Source of the DNA: Gimesia alba
GTDB lineage: Bacteria > Planctomycetota > Planctomycetia > Planctomycetales > Planctomycetaceae
Length of the DNA: 64,000 nt
Reading direction: 5' to 3'
Assembly: GCF_007744675.1 (NCBI RefSeq)
Contig: NZ_CP036269.1
Location: 2,397,546 to 2,461,545, forward strand
Shown here: positions 16,740 to 26,045 of the stretch, one piece after another
How the letters are laid out: each line of letters begins with the position of its first letter
Position numbering within the stretch: the first letter of the stretch is position 1
Translations under genes and position numbers: made by a program
The notes under the pieces: model-generated
What the model saw: the letters and a program-made list of their open reading frames with translations, nothing else
Told to the model about the DNA's origin: nothing
The model's database searches: none

Positions 16740-18578
16740 ATGTGTGGAATTATTGGGGGCTATGATCGCAATCAACGCCCCTTTGGAACGGCGTTAGCAG
16801 AGCAAGCTTGCAAGAGAATGGCTCATCGCGGACCCGATGACCGGGGATTCTACGAAACAGGTGGGATGCTGGTGGGAAATCAGCGTCTGTCCATTCTGGA
16901 TCTGGCTGGTGGCCATCAACCCATGTTTTCTGATGATCAACAGGTGGTCGTTGTTCAGAACGGGGAAATCTATAATTTCAGAGAATTGGCAAAAGGGCTC
17001 GGTTGCCGCACCAGTTGTGACACTGAGGTCATTCTAAGACTGTATCAGCGTGACGGGGAAGATTTTGTCAAGCAACTCAACGGGATGTTTGCTATCGCAA
17101 TTATCGATCGTCGCAAGCAATCGCTCTTGCTTTACCGTGATCGAGTGGGGCAAAAACCACTCTATCTGCATGATGATGGTAGACGGCTGTTGTTTGCTTC
17201 CGAGGTCAAATCCCTGTTTGCGATGGGAGTGAAAGCGGAGATGAATTGGGAAGGCTTCGATGCCTATCTCACGTACAATTTCGTTCCCCCTCCGATGACG
17301 CTTTACAAGAATATTACCCATTTAATGCCCGGGCACATGCTGAAAATCAGCTCTCAGGGCACAGAGGTTCGACGCTGGTGGAATCTGGCGGAAAAGCCTG
17401 TTGAATGTCGGTCTGAAGCGTCCTGGTGTGACGAAATTATTGAGACTTTAAGGGCCGCTGTGAAGATTCGTTTACGTGCGGATGTGCCGTTAGGAGCTTT
17501 CCTTTCGGGAGGCATTGACAGTTCGTCTGTGGTGTCTCTGATGAGTCAGGAGTTACCGCATCCGGTACAGACTTTTTGTATCGGATTTGATGACCCCCGG
17601 TTTGATGAATCCCGGTATGCACAGGAAGTCGCAGATCAGTTTGGTACTCGTCACACATGTGAAGTACTGAATCCCAATTTGACAGAGACCTGGCCCCTCA
17701 CGATTTATCACAACGATCAGCCACACGGTGATGTCTCTTTCATGCCAACGCATCGTGTCAGTCATCTGGCCAGGCAATCGGTCAAAGTGGTTTTGACTGG
17801 TGATGGTGGGGATGAACTATTTGCAGGCTATGACGTTCATCGAAACTTTTTTGCGAATCAGGATTTAACATTACCCCGTGAGCAAATTGAAGCTGACTAT
17901 ATTCGTGCCATCAGTTTGCTGCAGCCTGCCGAAAAGCAGGCGCTGTATTCAGAGGAATCCCGAATTCAGCTGGGGGGCTTTGATGCTTCTTCTTTTGCGA
18001 TGTCGCAGTTGAAAGAGTTTCGACATCTTGATCCGATCAGCCAGGCTCTGGCTCTGGATACCAAGTTGTTGTTGCCTGGGAATAATCTGGTGAAACCCGA
18101 CAAAATGGCAATGGCTGTTTCGCTGGAACCGCGTGCTCCTTACCTCGATTATCGGATGATCGATCTGGCGTTTCGGATTCCAGGTTCGCTGAAATTACGT
18201 GACGGCGTTACTAAAGCCATTTTGAAAAAGGCCTGCGAGCAAGTTTTGCCTGCCAGTATTATCTATCGGAAAAAGCAGATGTTTACTGTTCCGATCGGGG
18301 AATGGTTCAAGCGAGAACTTTCTCCATTCGTCAACGAAGTGTTACTTTCAGAACGATCTCTGGAACGCGGGATTTTCAGCCCGGAAAGGGTTGGCCAGAT
18401 GATTCAGGAACATCAGTCAAATCGGGTAAATCATACACGTGCCATACGGGCATTGCTGGCGTTTGAGTTGTGGCAGCGAACATTTATTGATCAGACTTTT
18501 GATCATACTCCGAGCTATGCGGAATTGGGCATCAAGAGTTCTGTCAATTTTGGAATGGTTGGCCGAAACGCCGCTTAA
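16740..18578 (+). CDS. asnB: asparagine synthase (glutamine-hydrolysing)-type amidotransferase
   Basis: 612 residues starting MCGIIGGYD. The class II glutaminase needs Cys2 at its N-terminus, which together with AAAGGA upstream fixes the start at 16740; an in-frame upstream ATG at 16701 is rejected. Glutaminase residues RGPDDRG and QNGEIYN are present, followed by the synthetase ATP-pyrophosphatase loop SGGIDSSS (about 256-263). In sugar loci such proteins can amidate glycan carboxylates (for example uronic acids) instead of making asparagine. Position between glycan genes favours that role, but free asparagine synthesis cannot be excluded. Confidence 0.92.
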   Translation: MCGIIGGYDRNQRPFGTALAEQACKRMAHRGPDDRGFYETGGMLVGNQRLSILDLAGGHQPMFSDDQQVVVVQNGEIYNFRELAKGLGCRTSCDTEVILRLYQRDGEDFVKQLNGMFAIAIIDRRKQSLLLYRDRVGQKPLYLHDDGRRLLFASEVKSLFAMGVKAEMNWEGFDAYLTYNFVPPPMTLYKNITHLMPGHMLKISSQGTEVRRWWNLAEKPVECRSEASWCDEIIETLRAAVKIRLRADVPLGAFLSGGIDSSSVVSLMSQELPHPVQTFCIGFDDPRFDESRYAQEVADQFGTRHTCEVLNPNLTETWPLTIYHNDQPHGDVSFMPTHRVSHLARQSVKVVLTGDGGDELFAGYDVHRNFFANQDLTLPREQIEADYIRAISLLQPAEKQALYSEESRIQLGGFDASSFAMSQLKEFRHLDPISQALALDTKLLLPGNNLVKPDKMAMAVSLEPRAPYLDYRMIDLAFRIPGSLKLRDGVTKAILKKACEQVLPASIIYRKKQMFTVPIGEWFKRELSPFVNEVLLSERSLERGIFSPERVGQMIQEHQSNRVNHTRAIRALLAFELWQRTFIDQTFDHTPSYAELGIKSSVNFGMVGRNAA

Positions 18579-18621
18579 AGAATTATTTCGAACCTCCCCT
18601 GTTTTTTGCAAAGTGAATATT

Positions 18622-19311
18622 ATGGACGATCAACAATTGTCACAGAAATCGGGCTCTGCGCAAGGTGCGACACAGGGACAACCTCACTTTGATCCACAGT
18701 TGCTTGCACCTGTTTCGGGTTCAACAGACGCGACTGAAAATAGAGAATATTTTCTGAAGCGGCCTGTTGACCTTCTGCTGAGTGGTTTTGCGCTCATCGT
18801 CTTTTCTCCAGTATTTCTGCTGATCGCCTTCCTGATCAAAGTCACCTCGCCTGGTCCGGTGTTTTTCCGACAGAATCGCCTGGGAGTGAACGAAGCACCA
18901 TTTGAGATCTTGAAATTCCGATCCATGCGCTCTGAACCTGAACAGGCAGGACCTCAGTTTACCAGTGCGAATGATTCCAGAATCACCGGCATTGGGAAGC
19001 TGATCCGTAAAACAAGTCTCGATGAGTTGCCCCAATTGATCAATATATTTCGAGGCGAAATGAGTTTGATTGGTCCTCGTCCTTATATCGGCTTTGAGTT
19101 AGAGGAGACTTCACAAATCGATCGTCAGAAACGGGCCAGTGTTCGTCCCGGCGTCTCAGGCCTGGCTCAGGTCTCAGGAAGAAGTCAGTTGACTCAAGCT
19201 GCCGTTATTGAATTCGACCTTGAGTATGTGGGACACTGCAGCCTGAGACTCGACTGGCAGATCCTTCTGCAGACGATCAAAAAAGTGGTTTCCTGCGAAG
19301 GAACCAATTAA
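18622..19311 (+). CDS. undecaprenyl-phosphate sugar phosphotransferase (bacterial sugar transferase)
   Basis: 229 residues. One membrane-inserted hairpin/helix (LLLSGFALIVFSPVFLLIAF) precedes the catalytic domain: FFRQNRLGVNEAPFEILKFR, then TSLDELPQLINIFRGEMSLI, GPRPYI and RPGVSGLAQVSGR. This is the short monotopic phosphoglycosyl transferase (PglC/WcaJ C-terminal) type, which puts the first sugar-phosphate on undecaprenyl phosphate. ATG 18622 fits the family start; a GTG three codons upstream is an alternative. It follows the amidotransferase by 43 bases, probably in one transcript. Confidence 0.92.
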   Translation: MDDQQLSQKSGSAQGATQGQPHFDPQLLAPVSGSTDATENREYFLKRPVDLLLSGFALIVFSPVFLLIAFLIKVTSPGPVFFRQNRLGVNEAPFEILKFRSMRSEPEQAGPQFTSANDSRITGIGKLIRKTSLDELPQLINIFRGEMSLIGPRPYIGFELEETSQIDRQKRASVRPGVSGLAQVSGRSQLTQAAVIEFDLEYVGHCSLRLDWQILLQTIKKVVSCEGTN

Positions 19312-19313
19312 AT

Positions 19314-20366
19314 TTATTTAGAACCAATGCTATGTGTTGAAGTAAGGTAGCGTTCAAAAAAAAGTTTTCCAATAATACTGAGCCGGTTCGACAGGAAAGC
19401 AGTCATTAAGATAGCTGGGATAAATGCCATCATCAGGATGGAGAACGCAAACAAGGATAAGAGAATCATCAGCGCCATGCAGTAGGCAGTAAAGAACAGT
19501 AGTGGATCGCGTGTGAGGCTGTTTCTGTAGAAATATACAAAACAGGCTAACAAGGCTGTGAATCCGAAACACAGGACTTTAAAGACCAGGTGATCATCAA
19601 GCCCATTCAGCATTCCATGTTGGGTCATCAAAAGAAATCCATCAAACCCACCGCCAAAAAAGGCCAGATTCTTATTGATTAAAAACAGAATGATAGGCGT
19701 ATACAGCAGAAAAAATATAAACATGGAAATAATGACTGGGTAATGAATTCTGATTTTTTGCCTAAAGTCATACAACAGGTAGATGCAAATCGAAGAAAAA
19801 GAGATTGCATAAAAAGAGATGGCAACGCCACTGCTGCTCGAGGAAAACAAGATTGCCAGAGAGATCAGGCATGCTGGCAGGGCCTGTTTTTCAATGGTTG
19901 CTTCTTTATCTTTTACAAGAAGAAACAGGCCATAGAACATTAATGAATAGGCACAAAGGCCATAGATCAATCGACCATTCATGAACAGCGTAAGCACGGC
20001 AAAGAACAGGAACACAAAGAAATTGACTTTCCAGATATTCGTTAATTTTCGATGTAAGGTTATGCAGCGGGAAAGTGAATGTGAAATCATCACACACATC
20101 GCAAGCACTGCCAAAGATAAAATAATGTCAGGAGATACTTGTAGTAATTCGGCAACCAAATAGATTGGATACACGAGTGTGTATCTCAATCCATGCGGAT
20201 GCAAGTAAATCGACTTCAGGTTGATCGAAAACCCCGCCTCGTACAGTGTCTGAACTTGAGGCCACATCTGAAAGGTCTTTAAATTCAATAGAATTACCAT
20301 CAGATAGGTAACCAGGGCGCCCCAAAAAAGTGATTTGTATACATTACCGACGAACATCTGAGCCAT
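19314..20366 (-). CDS. polytopic membrane protein of the glycan locus
   Basis: About 350 residues with eight or more predicted membrane helices (for example GALVTYLMVILLNL, FFVFLFFAVLTLFM, VIISMFIFFLLYTPIILFL, FSILMMAFIPAILMTAFL) and few charged residues. No catalytic motif recognised. The topology would suit a polysaccharide polymerase or EpsG/Wzy-like protein, but that is inference from context. The ATG at 20366 has AGAAGGG eight bases upstream, better than the TTG just before it. It is convergent with the sugar transferase, with only two bases between stops. Confidence 0.72.
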   Translation of the reverse strand: MAQMFVGNVYKSLFWGALVTYLMVILLNLKTFQMWPQVQTLYEAGFSINLKSIYLHPHGLRYTLVYPIYLVAELLQVSPDIILSLAVLAMCVMISHSLSRCITLHRKLTNIWKVNFFVFLFFAVLTLFMNGRLIYGLCAYSLMFYGLFLLVKDKEATIEKQALPACLISLAILFSSSSSGVAISFYAISFSSICIYLLYDFRQKIRIHYPVIISMFIFFLLYTPIILFLINKNLAFFGGGFDGFLLMTQHGMLNGLDDHLVFKVLCFGFTALLACFVYFYRNSLTRDPLLFFTAYCMALMILLSLFAFSILMMAFIPAILMTAFLSNRLSIIGKLFFERYLTSTHSIGSK

Positions 20367-20937
20367 CAATTGCCCTTCTGTCTCGAATGATTGGAACTGA
20401 AGAAGATCAGGATGTTACAGAATGAATTCTTGAGATGTATTTGACTGTTTGGAGAGTTTCAATCACTGAAAACTTACAAGAATGAAGTACGATTCTGTGA
20501 GAGAAAATGGCTCATTCTGCTGAGGTGCGAGGAGTCTAGACAAAGCATTCTGGTGTGTAAAGACAAATCTTCAGCTTAGTTATGGTGGATTGGGAGTGGT
20601 GGGCTAGCTTGTGTTCTGAGAGCTCAGATTTGGCCAAATGGGGGTGCCAGATTTCGGGTTGGGAGGGAATACTCTGTATTTTTGAAAAGGCGGTTGAGAG
20701 TGATATCGTGAATCGGGGGCAATGTACGAAACACTCCAACTTGTTTGTCTCATAGTCTTTGTTACCGCCGGTTGGCTTTGATTTCATTGAGATTGGTATC
20801 GCATTCTGTCACATTTCTTGTTATTGGTACGCCTCGTTTGTGTCAATCAATACCAGTTGACTGGTAAGACGCAAGGTTTTTCTACGATGCATTCTTAAAA
20901 ACCGTATCAGTTAAATTGTCTGATTGGATCCAGTCCA
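20367..20937. other. divergent intergenic region of the glycan locus
   Basis: About 570 bases between two divergent membrane-protein genes. A short open frame on the minus strand (20536-20787) has no ribosome-binding site or domain character. The inverted repeat at 20851-20866 is the only clear structure. It probably carries promoters in both directions. Confidence 0.5.
20851..20866. promoter_or_regulatory. inverted repeat upstream of O-antigen ligase gene
   Basis: TACCAGT-TG-ACTGGTA: 7-bp perfect arms around two bases, 71 bases upstream of ATG 20938. The right half contains a TTGACT that could serve as a -35 box, but no good -10 follows. Possible operator. Confidence 0.3.
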
Positions 20938-22257
20938 ATGTACATTTATGATCGTGATCTGAAACGCCTTTCTCCTGCTTTTGCATTGGATTCGAAAGGT
21001 TCGTTTTTTAAAGAACAGGCCTATAAGCTTGGAGTTCTGCTTTCAATCGCGACAGGCTTTGCGATTCCCATTTCAACAAGTCTAACGTCGATTTTAAGCT
21101 TAGGGATTTTGGTCTGTTGGATTATCTCGGGGCAATATCGTGTTTCCTACGAGTTACTGAAAACAAATCAAGTTGTCGCTGTTTCTCTTGCCTTTTTTGG
21201 ATTTCTAGCGATTGGCTTGCTCTACACGCCGGAATCATTCTCAGTGGCATCGCGGAATTTGTTTAAGTACCGCCAGTTTATTATGATTCCCGTTTATCTC
21301 TCGTTCTTTCTGAACCCAAAGTCACGCCGGCTGGGGATTCAAATGTTCGAGCTGGCGCTGATCGTCACCTTGATTTGTTCGATTTGTTGTATGTTTCTTC
21401 CCCATAGCGGTGTAGACAGTGATATTTATAATCGGACTGTTTTTAAGAACCGGATTACACAAAACATTCTGATGGCATTTCTGGTTTATCTGGCTGCCTG
21501 GAAGTTTTGGGAAAAGCCGAAGCAGCGTTGGTATTATGCCATCTTGGGCCTGGTGGGAGTACTTAATACTGTTGCGATTGTGCCTGGACGCTCCGGTTAT
21601 CTTGCTTTAGGAGTTTTAACTTGTTTATTTCTCTGCCAGAAGCTGGGTTATAAAGGGCTCATTGCTGCTGCTTTTTGTATTGGGGGGATTGGATTTATTG
21701 CCTACCACCAATCTCAAACGTTTCAGGCACGCATCAATCAGGTCGTGACAGAGGTTTCGAATTATCAGGAGACTCAAGAGAGGCGTGGTGGAGTCAATTT
21801 GCGTCTTGAGTTTTATGAGAATAGTCTGCAGCTGGCGAAATCAAGTCCCATTGTTGGCGCGGGGATTGGAAGTTTTGAGTTAAACTATCGGCAGCTCTCC
21901 CAGGAAAAGAACCAGATTGCCACTGCCAATCCGCATAATGAATATGTGATGTTACTGGTTCAAAACGGGGCCATTGGTTTGTGTCTGTTTTTATCGTTCT
22001 ACTGGGTTGCCTGGCGATCGACTCGCTCGATGAACGGGCTTGATCGGTCCTTTGGACAGGCAGTGCTGGCGGTCTATGTCATTGGATGCCTCGTGAATTC
22101 CCTGATGTTGGATACAACGGAAGGCAATTTATTCGGATTCCTGATGGGGCTGACATTGGCTGGGGCAGGAAGTGCTGTTGCACAGCATCATCAAGAACAG
22201 GAGCCGGAATTTCCTTCCAGCAACGAAGATCAGCATCTCATTCGGGACGCAGCCTGA
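20938..22257 (+). CDS. O-antigen ligase/polymerase family protein
   Basis: 439 residues with about 11 helices. The large loop and following helix contain ANPHNEYVMLLVQNGAIGL, the Wzy_C/WaaL signature; an Arg-bearing loop lies earlier (VPGRSGYLALG). Such proteins either ligate lipid-linked glycans to a lipid or protein acceptor or polymerise repeat units, on the periplasmic side of the inner membrane. Which of the two applies cannot be decided here. It precedes the legionaminate operon by about 210 bases. Confidence 0.88.
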   Translation: MYIYDRDLKRLSPAFALDSKGSFFKEQAYKLGVLLSIATGFAIPISTSLTSILSLGILVCWIISGQYRVSYELLKTNQVVAVSLAFFGFLAIGLLYTPESFSVASRNLFKYRQFIMIPVYLSFFLNPKSRRLGIQMFELALIVTLICSICCMFLPHSGVDSDIYNRTVFKNRITQNILMAFLVYLAAWKFWEKPKQRWYYAILGLVGVLNTVAIVPGRSGYLALGVLTCLFLCQKLGYKGLIAAAFCIGGIGFIAYHQSQTFQARINQVVTEVSNYQETQERRGGVNLRLEFYENSLQLAKSSPIVGAGIGSFELNYRQLSQEKNQIATANPHNEYVMLLVQNGAIGLCLFLSFYWVAWRSTRSMNGLDRSFGQAVLAVYVIGCLVNSLMLDTTEGNLFGFLMGLTLAGAGSAVAQHHQEQEPEFPSSNEDQHLIRDAA

Positions 22258-22471
22258 GTTGCCTTGCGCTATGGGAGTGATTGAGACGGAATGACGGTTG
22301 CTTAAGACCAGGCCAAGGGTATTGGTGGTCTGTATCGCTTGCCCTAATTCCCCCTTTACACAAAAAAATGATTAAATTAGTATCTGCGGCTGGAATATTG
22401 CGTCCATTTTTGATTTTCTAACTGTGTTTTCTATCACGACAGAGTAGCGCTTAAGACGAAAGGGGCCATGG

Positions 22472-23200
22472 ATGGCCGGTGTGATTGGACTAATCACTGC
22501 AAGAGGTGGTTCGAAAGGAGTACCTCGGAAAAATATACGAGAGCTGGCCGGAAAACCGCTGATTGCCTGGACGATTCAGGAAGCATTACAAAGTCAGGAA
22601 TTAGATCGTGTCATTGTTTCTACCGATGACAAGGAGATCGCTTCCATCTCCCGGCAGTATGGTGCGGAAGTTCCGTTTATTCGCCCCCTTAAACTGTCAT
22701 TAGATGCCTCCAGTCATGTGGATGTAATTTTACATGCCATCGACTGGTTTGCTGAGCAGGAGCAGTACGAGATGGATTATGTGGCATTACTTCAGCCTAC
22801 ATCTCCCTTTCGTATCGCCGAAGATATCGATGGCGCGATCAGGTTTGCCAGAGAGAAAAACGCCAAATCTGTGATTGGCATGATGGAAGCGCCCAGTCAT
22901 CCGGTCTGCTTGCGAGGGATGGATGAAGAGGGGCTGTTGCTGGAACTGTCTGACGCTCAGAAAGAATCGATGTTGCGCAGGCAGGTGCTGGAAGATGTGT
23001 ATGCTTTCAATGGCGCTTTGTATATTCTCCGGGTAGACGCATTTAAAGAAAATCTGACCTTTCGACCTTATCAGGAAACCTACGGGTATAAGATGCCGAC
23101 CGAGCGGTCGTGGGAAATCGATACCGAGTGGGAATTCTTAGTTGCCAGTTTACTGATGGAAAATCAGGTGCGTGATACTTCCCGCCGAAAGGCTGCTTAG
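22472..23200 (+). CDS. legF: CMP-legionaminate/N-acylneuraminate cytidylyltransferase
   Basis: 242 residues. The N-terminus ITARGGSKGVPRKNIRELAG is the NTP-binding loop of CMP-nonulosonate synthetases, and LLQPTSPFR follows near residue 108. The enzyme joins CTP and the free nonulosonic acid to give the CMP-sugar used by transferases. The accompanying legC and legB make legionaminic acid more likely than sialic acid as substrate. ATG 22472 has GAAAGGGG about seven bases upstream and opens the operon. Confidence 0.9.
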   Translation: MAGVIGLITARGGSKGVPRKNIRELAGKPLIAWTIQEALQSQELDRVIVSTDDKEIASISRQYGAEVPFIRPLKLSLDASSHVDVILHAIDWFAEQEQYEMDYVALLQPTSPFRIAEDIDGAIRFAREKNAKSVIGMMEAPSHPVCLRGMDEEGLLLELSDAQKESMLRRQVLEDVYAFNGALYILRVDAFKENLTFRPYQETYGYKMPTERSWEIDTEWEFLVASLLMENQVRDTSRRKAA

Positions 23201-23242
23201 TGAATGAGCCTGGAATGCTTCGTCTTTTCCTTATTTTGAATT

Positions 23243-24403
23243 ATGCAAACGATGCACGATCTGGTTCCATTATCGATACCCAATATTTCCGGGAATGAGT
23301 GGAAGTATATAAAGGACTGCCTCGATACAGGCTGGGTTTCCTCAGTCGGATCTTACGTTGACCAGTTTGAGAAGAATGTGAGTCAATATGTCGGGACCGA
23401 CTATGGTATCGCGACCGTTAACGGAACGGCGGCCCTGCACCTGAGCCTGTTGGCCTGTGGAGTTCAACCGGGTGATGAAGTGCTTGCCCCGGCATTTACG
23501 TTTATTGCACCGGTCAATGCCATTCGCTATTGCGGTGCCTCACCCATTTTTATCGGGTCCGATCCAAAGACGTTATGTCTGGATGTAAATCTGGTGAATG
23601 AGTTTCTTTCTCGGGAATGCGTTAAGCAGGATGGGGGAATTTACAGCAAACAGACTGGGAAAAAAATCAGTGCCATCTTGCCCGTCCATATTTTTGGTCA
23701 CCCGGTTGACATGGCGCCATTGAATGAAATTGCGTCAGAGTATGGTCTGCCTGTGATCGAAGACGCATCTGAAAGCCTGGGATCTGAGTACCGGGAAAAG
23801 AAGACTGGTTCGTTATCGACGGTCGCGTGTTTTTCTTTCAATGGGAACAAAATTATCACCTGTGGCGGCGGTGGGATGGTGACCACCAGTCAGGAGTCTC
23901 TGGCCAACCATATTCGGCATCTAAGCACTCAGGCAAACCGAATTCCGTTCGAGTATGAGCATGACGAAGTCGGCTATAATTATCGGCTGACGAATATCCA
24001 GGCAGCACTGGGTGTGGCTCAGTTAGAACAGCTGGATTCCTTTATTGAAATCAAACGTAACAACGCGGCCCTGTATCGCCGGTTGCTATCAGAAATCCCA
24101 CAGGTCGATCTGGCCTGGGAAGAACCGTGGGCCAAAAGTAACTTTTGGCTTTGTACTTTACTGGTTCCGCCGGCGGATCGTAAACCACTGATGGAATATC
24201 TGCTGGCACAAAACGCCCAGGTGCGACCGGCATGGAAATTGATGCATACATTGCCCATGTATCAGGATTGTCAGGTGTATGGGATGGAGCAAACGGAAGC
24301 GATTTTTGAACGTTGTATTTCGATTCCCTCCAGTGTGCAGCTCAATGCTGAAGACATTGAGTATGTAGTTGGTTGTATCAAAACATATTTTGAACAGTTA
24401 TGA
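23243..24403 (+). CDS. legC: LegC-type PLP-dependent 4-aminotransferase
   Basis: 386 residues of the DegT/DnrJ/EryC1 fold. PLP lysine in SFNGNKIITCGGGG (Lys203), N-terminal PLSIPNISGNEWKYIKDCLD, and VNGTAALHLSLLA. In the Campylobacter pathway LegC aminates C4 of the 4-keto-6-deoxy GDP-sugar made by LegB. It overlaps legH by ATGA, so translation is coupled. Confidence 0.88.
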   Translation: MQTMHDLVPLSIPNISGNEWKYIKDCLDTGWVSSVGSYVDQFEKNVSQYVGTDYGIATVNGTAALHLSLLACGVQPGDEVLAPAFTFIAPVNAIRYCGASPIFIGSDPKTLCLDVNLVNEFLSRECVKQDGGIYSKQTGKKISAILPVHIFGHPVDMAPLNEIASEYGLPVIEDASESLGSEYREKKTGSLSTVACFSFNGNKIITCGGGGMVTTSQESLANHIRHLSTQANRIPFEYEHDEVGYNYRLTNIQAALGVAQLEQLDSFIEIKRNNAALYRRLLSEIPQVDLAWEEPWAKSNFWLCTLLVPPADRKPLMEYLLAQNAQVRPAWKLMHTLPMYQDCQVYGMEQTEAIFERCISIPSSVQLNAEDIEYVVGCIKTYFEQL

Positions 24404-25038
24404 GTGAATTGTCGAATTCGATCATTTTGATTGGTGGAGGCGGCCATGCCAAGGTCCTGATCGAGTTGATCAAAGAGAGAGGCGACTATCAGATTGCGGG
24501 CATTCTGGACCCGAAATTGGAAGTCGGAGAACAAGTCAAAGGGGTTCCCGTGTTGGGAACAGATTCGGAGCTGTCACGGCTGCAAGAGCAGGGCGTGCAA
24601 AATGTAGCGATCGCTGTGGGTAGTGTGAAATCGAATTTATTAAGGGCAACATTGTTTGAGCAGTGTCAGGAGTTGGAATTAAATATTCCAACTCTGATCC
24701 ATCATCGGGCCATTGTTTCGGCTGAGGTGGTATTGTCTGCAGGAGTTCAAATTATGGCAGGAGCGATTATTCAGACGGATACGACGATCGGTGCTGGTGC
24801 TGTAATTAATACCGGCGCACAAGTGGATCATGATTGTCAGATTGGCAATCACGCGTTTCTTGCACCGGGCGTTGTCCTCAGTGGCGGAGTGACAGTTGGA
24901 GATCATTCGTTTGTAGGAACCGGCGCTGTTGTGATCCAGGGCGTTAACATTGGAGAGAAGGCTGTGATTGCAGCCGGTGCTGTCGTCATACAGGACGTAG
25001 AGGACGGGGCGTTAGTAAAAGGAGTTCCAGCGAAATGA
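24400..25038 (+). CDS. legH: NeuD/LegH-type sugar O/N-acetyltransferase
   Basis: 212 residues. An N-terminal Rossmann segment (ILIGGGGHAKVLIELI) is followed by a left-handed beta-helix of hexapeptide repeats (GAGAVINTGAQVDHD, GNHAFLAPGVVLSGGVTVGD). This is the PglD/NeuD architecture. In this gene order it should acetylate the 4-amino group made by LegC; a NeuD-like O-acetylation role is the alternative. Four-base overlaps on both sides. Confidence 0.87.
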   Translation: MSELSNSIILIGGGGHAKVLIELIKERGDYQIAGILDPKLEVGEQVKGVPVLGTDSELSRLQEQGVQNVAIAVGSVKSNLLRATLFEQCQELELNIPTLIHHRAIVSAEVVLSAGVQIMAGAIIQTDTTIGAGAVINTGAQVDHDCQIGNHAFLAPGVVLSGGVTVGDHSFVGTGAVVIQGVNIGEKAVIAAGAVVIQDVEDGALVKGVPAK

Positions 25039-26045
25039 GTGTATTTATTATTGCAGAGGCAGGCGTCAACCATAATGGAGATGTAGAAACGGCGAAAAGG
25101 ATGATTGACGCAGCCGTCGAAGCGGGCGCGGATGCAATCAAGTTTCAAACATTTAAGACGGAAAAACTCGTTTGCAAGTCGGCGCCTCAGGCTGAGTATC
25201 AGAAAAAAAACAGTTCAGTGAACGGAGAAGAAGAGACTCAGTTCACGCTGTTGAAGAAGCTGGAAATCAATCAGGAGACGCACCGGGAACTGTTTGACTA
25301 TTGCCGTCAGGCGGGGGTCGTGTTTATTTCCACCCCCTTTGATTTAGAAAGTATTGATTTGTTGAAGTCGCTCGGCCTGGAACTGATTAAGGTGCCTTCA
25401 GGTGAGATTACGAATTATCCCTATTTGAAAAAAGTGGGCGAGACGTTTGAAAAAGTCGTGCTTTCAACGGGCATGGCTGACTTAGGTGAGATTGAGGATG
25501 CACTGGACATCTTGATCAAGAGTGGAGTGGATCGTCAGAATATCACGGTTTTGCATTGTAATACCGAGTACCCGACTCCCATTCAGGATGTGAACCTGCG
25601 GGCGATGTTAACAATTAAATCTGCCTTTGACGTCAATATCGGCTATTCGGATCATACATTGGGGATTGAAGTCTCGATTGCTGCCGCCGCGCTGGGGGCT
25701 AAGGTCATTGAGAAGCATTTTACCCTCGACAAGAATATGGAAGGACCCGATCATGCTGCTTCTCTGGAACCGGATGAACTAATGATGCTGGTGCGGGGAA
25801 TACGCAATACGGAAAAGTCGTTAGGTAGCCCGCTTAAGAAGCCGTCTGTTTCCGAAGTGAAGAACAAACCGGTCGTGCGAAAAAGTATTATTGCGTCACA
25901 GGCAATTCGCAAAGGAGAAGTATTTACGGAAGAAAATCTCTGCGTCAAGCGGCCCGGAACCGGCATTAGTCCGATGAACTGGGATCATGTGATTAATCAG
26001 GTTGCCAGGCGAGATTATTTTGAAGACGAATTGATCGATCTATGA
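25035..26045 (+). CDS. legI: N,N'-diacetyllegionaminate/nonulosonate synthase (NeuB family)
   Basis: 336 residues. NeuB barrel (IAEAGVNHNGDVETAKRMID, IKFQTFKTEKLV, GYSDHTLGIE, EKHFTLDKNMEGPDHAAS) followed by a C-terminal SAF/antifreeze-like domain (about 280-336, with RKGEVFTEENLCVKRPGTGI). It condenses the 6-deoxy-diacetamidomannose with phosphoenolpyruvate to a nine-carbon acid. Full length for the family. Coupled to legH and legG by ATGA overlaps. Confidence 0.92.
   Translation: MSVFIIAEAGVNHNGDVETAKRMIDAAVEAGADAIKFQTFKTEKLVCKSAPQAEYQKKNSSVNGEEETQFTLLKKLEINQETHRELFDYCRQAGVVFISTPFDLESIDLLKSLGLELIKVPSGEITNYPYLKKVGETFEKVVLSTGMADLGEIEDALDILIKSGVDRQNITVLHCNTEYPTPIQDVNLRAMLTIKSAFDVNIGYSDHTLGIEVSIAAAALGAKVIEKHFTLDKNMEGPDHAASLEPDELMMLVRGIRNTEKSLGSPLKKPSVSEVKNKPVVRKSIIASQAIRKGEVFTEENLCVKRPGTGISPMNWDHVINQVARRDYFEDELIDL

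Noticed and set aside
20536-20787. 83-residue minus-strand frame in the glycan intergenic region
   Set aside because: No start signal or protein character; looks like chance.
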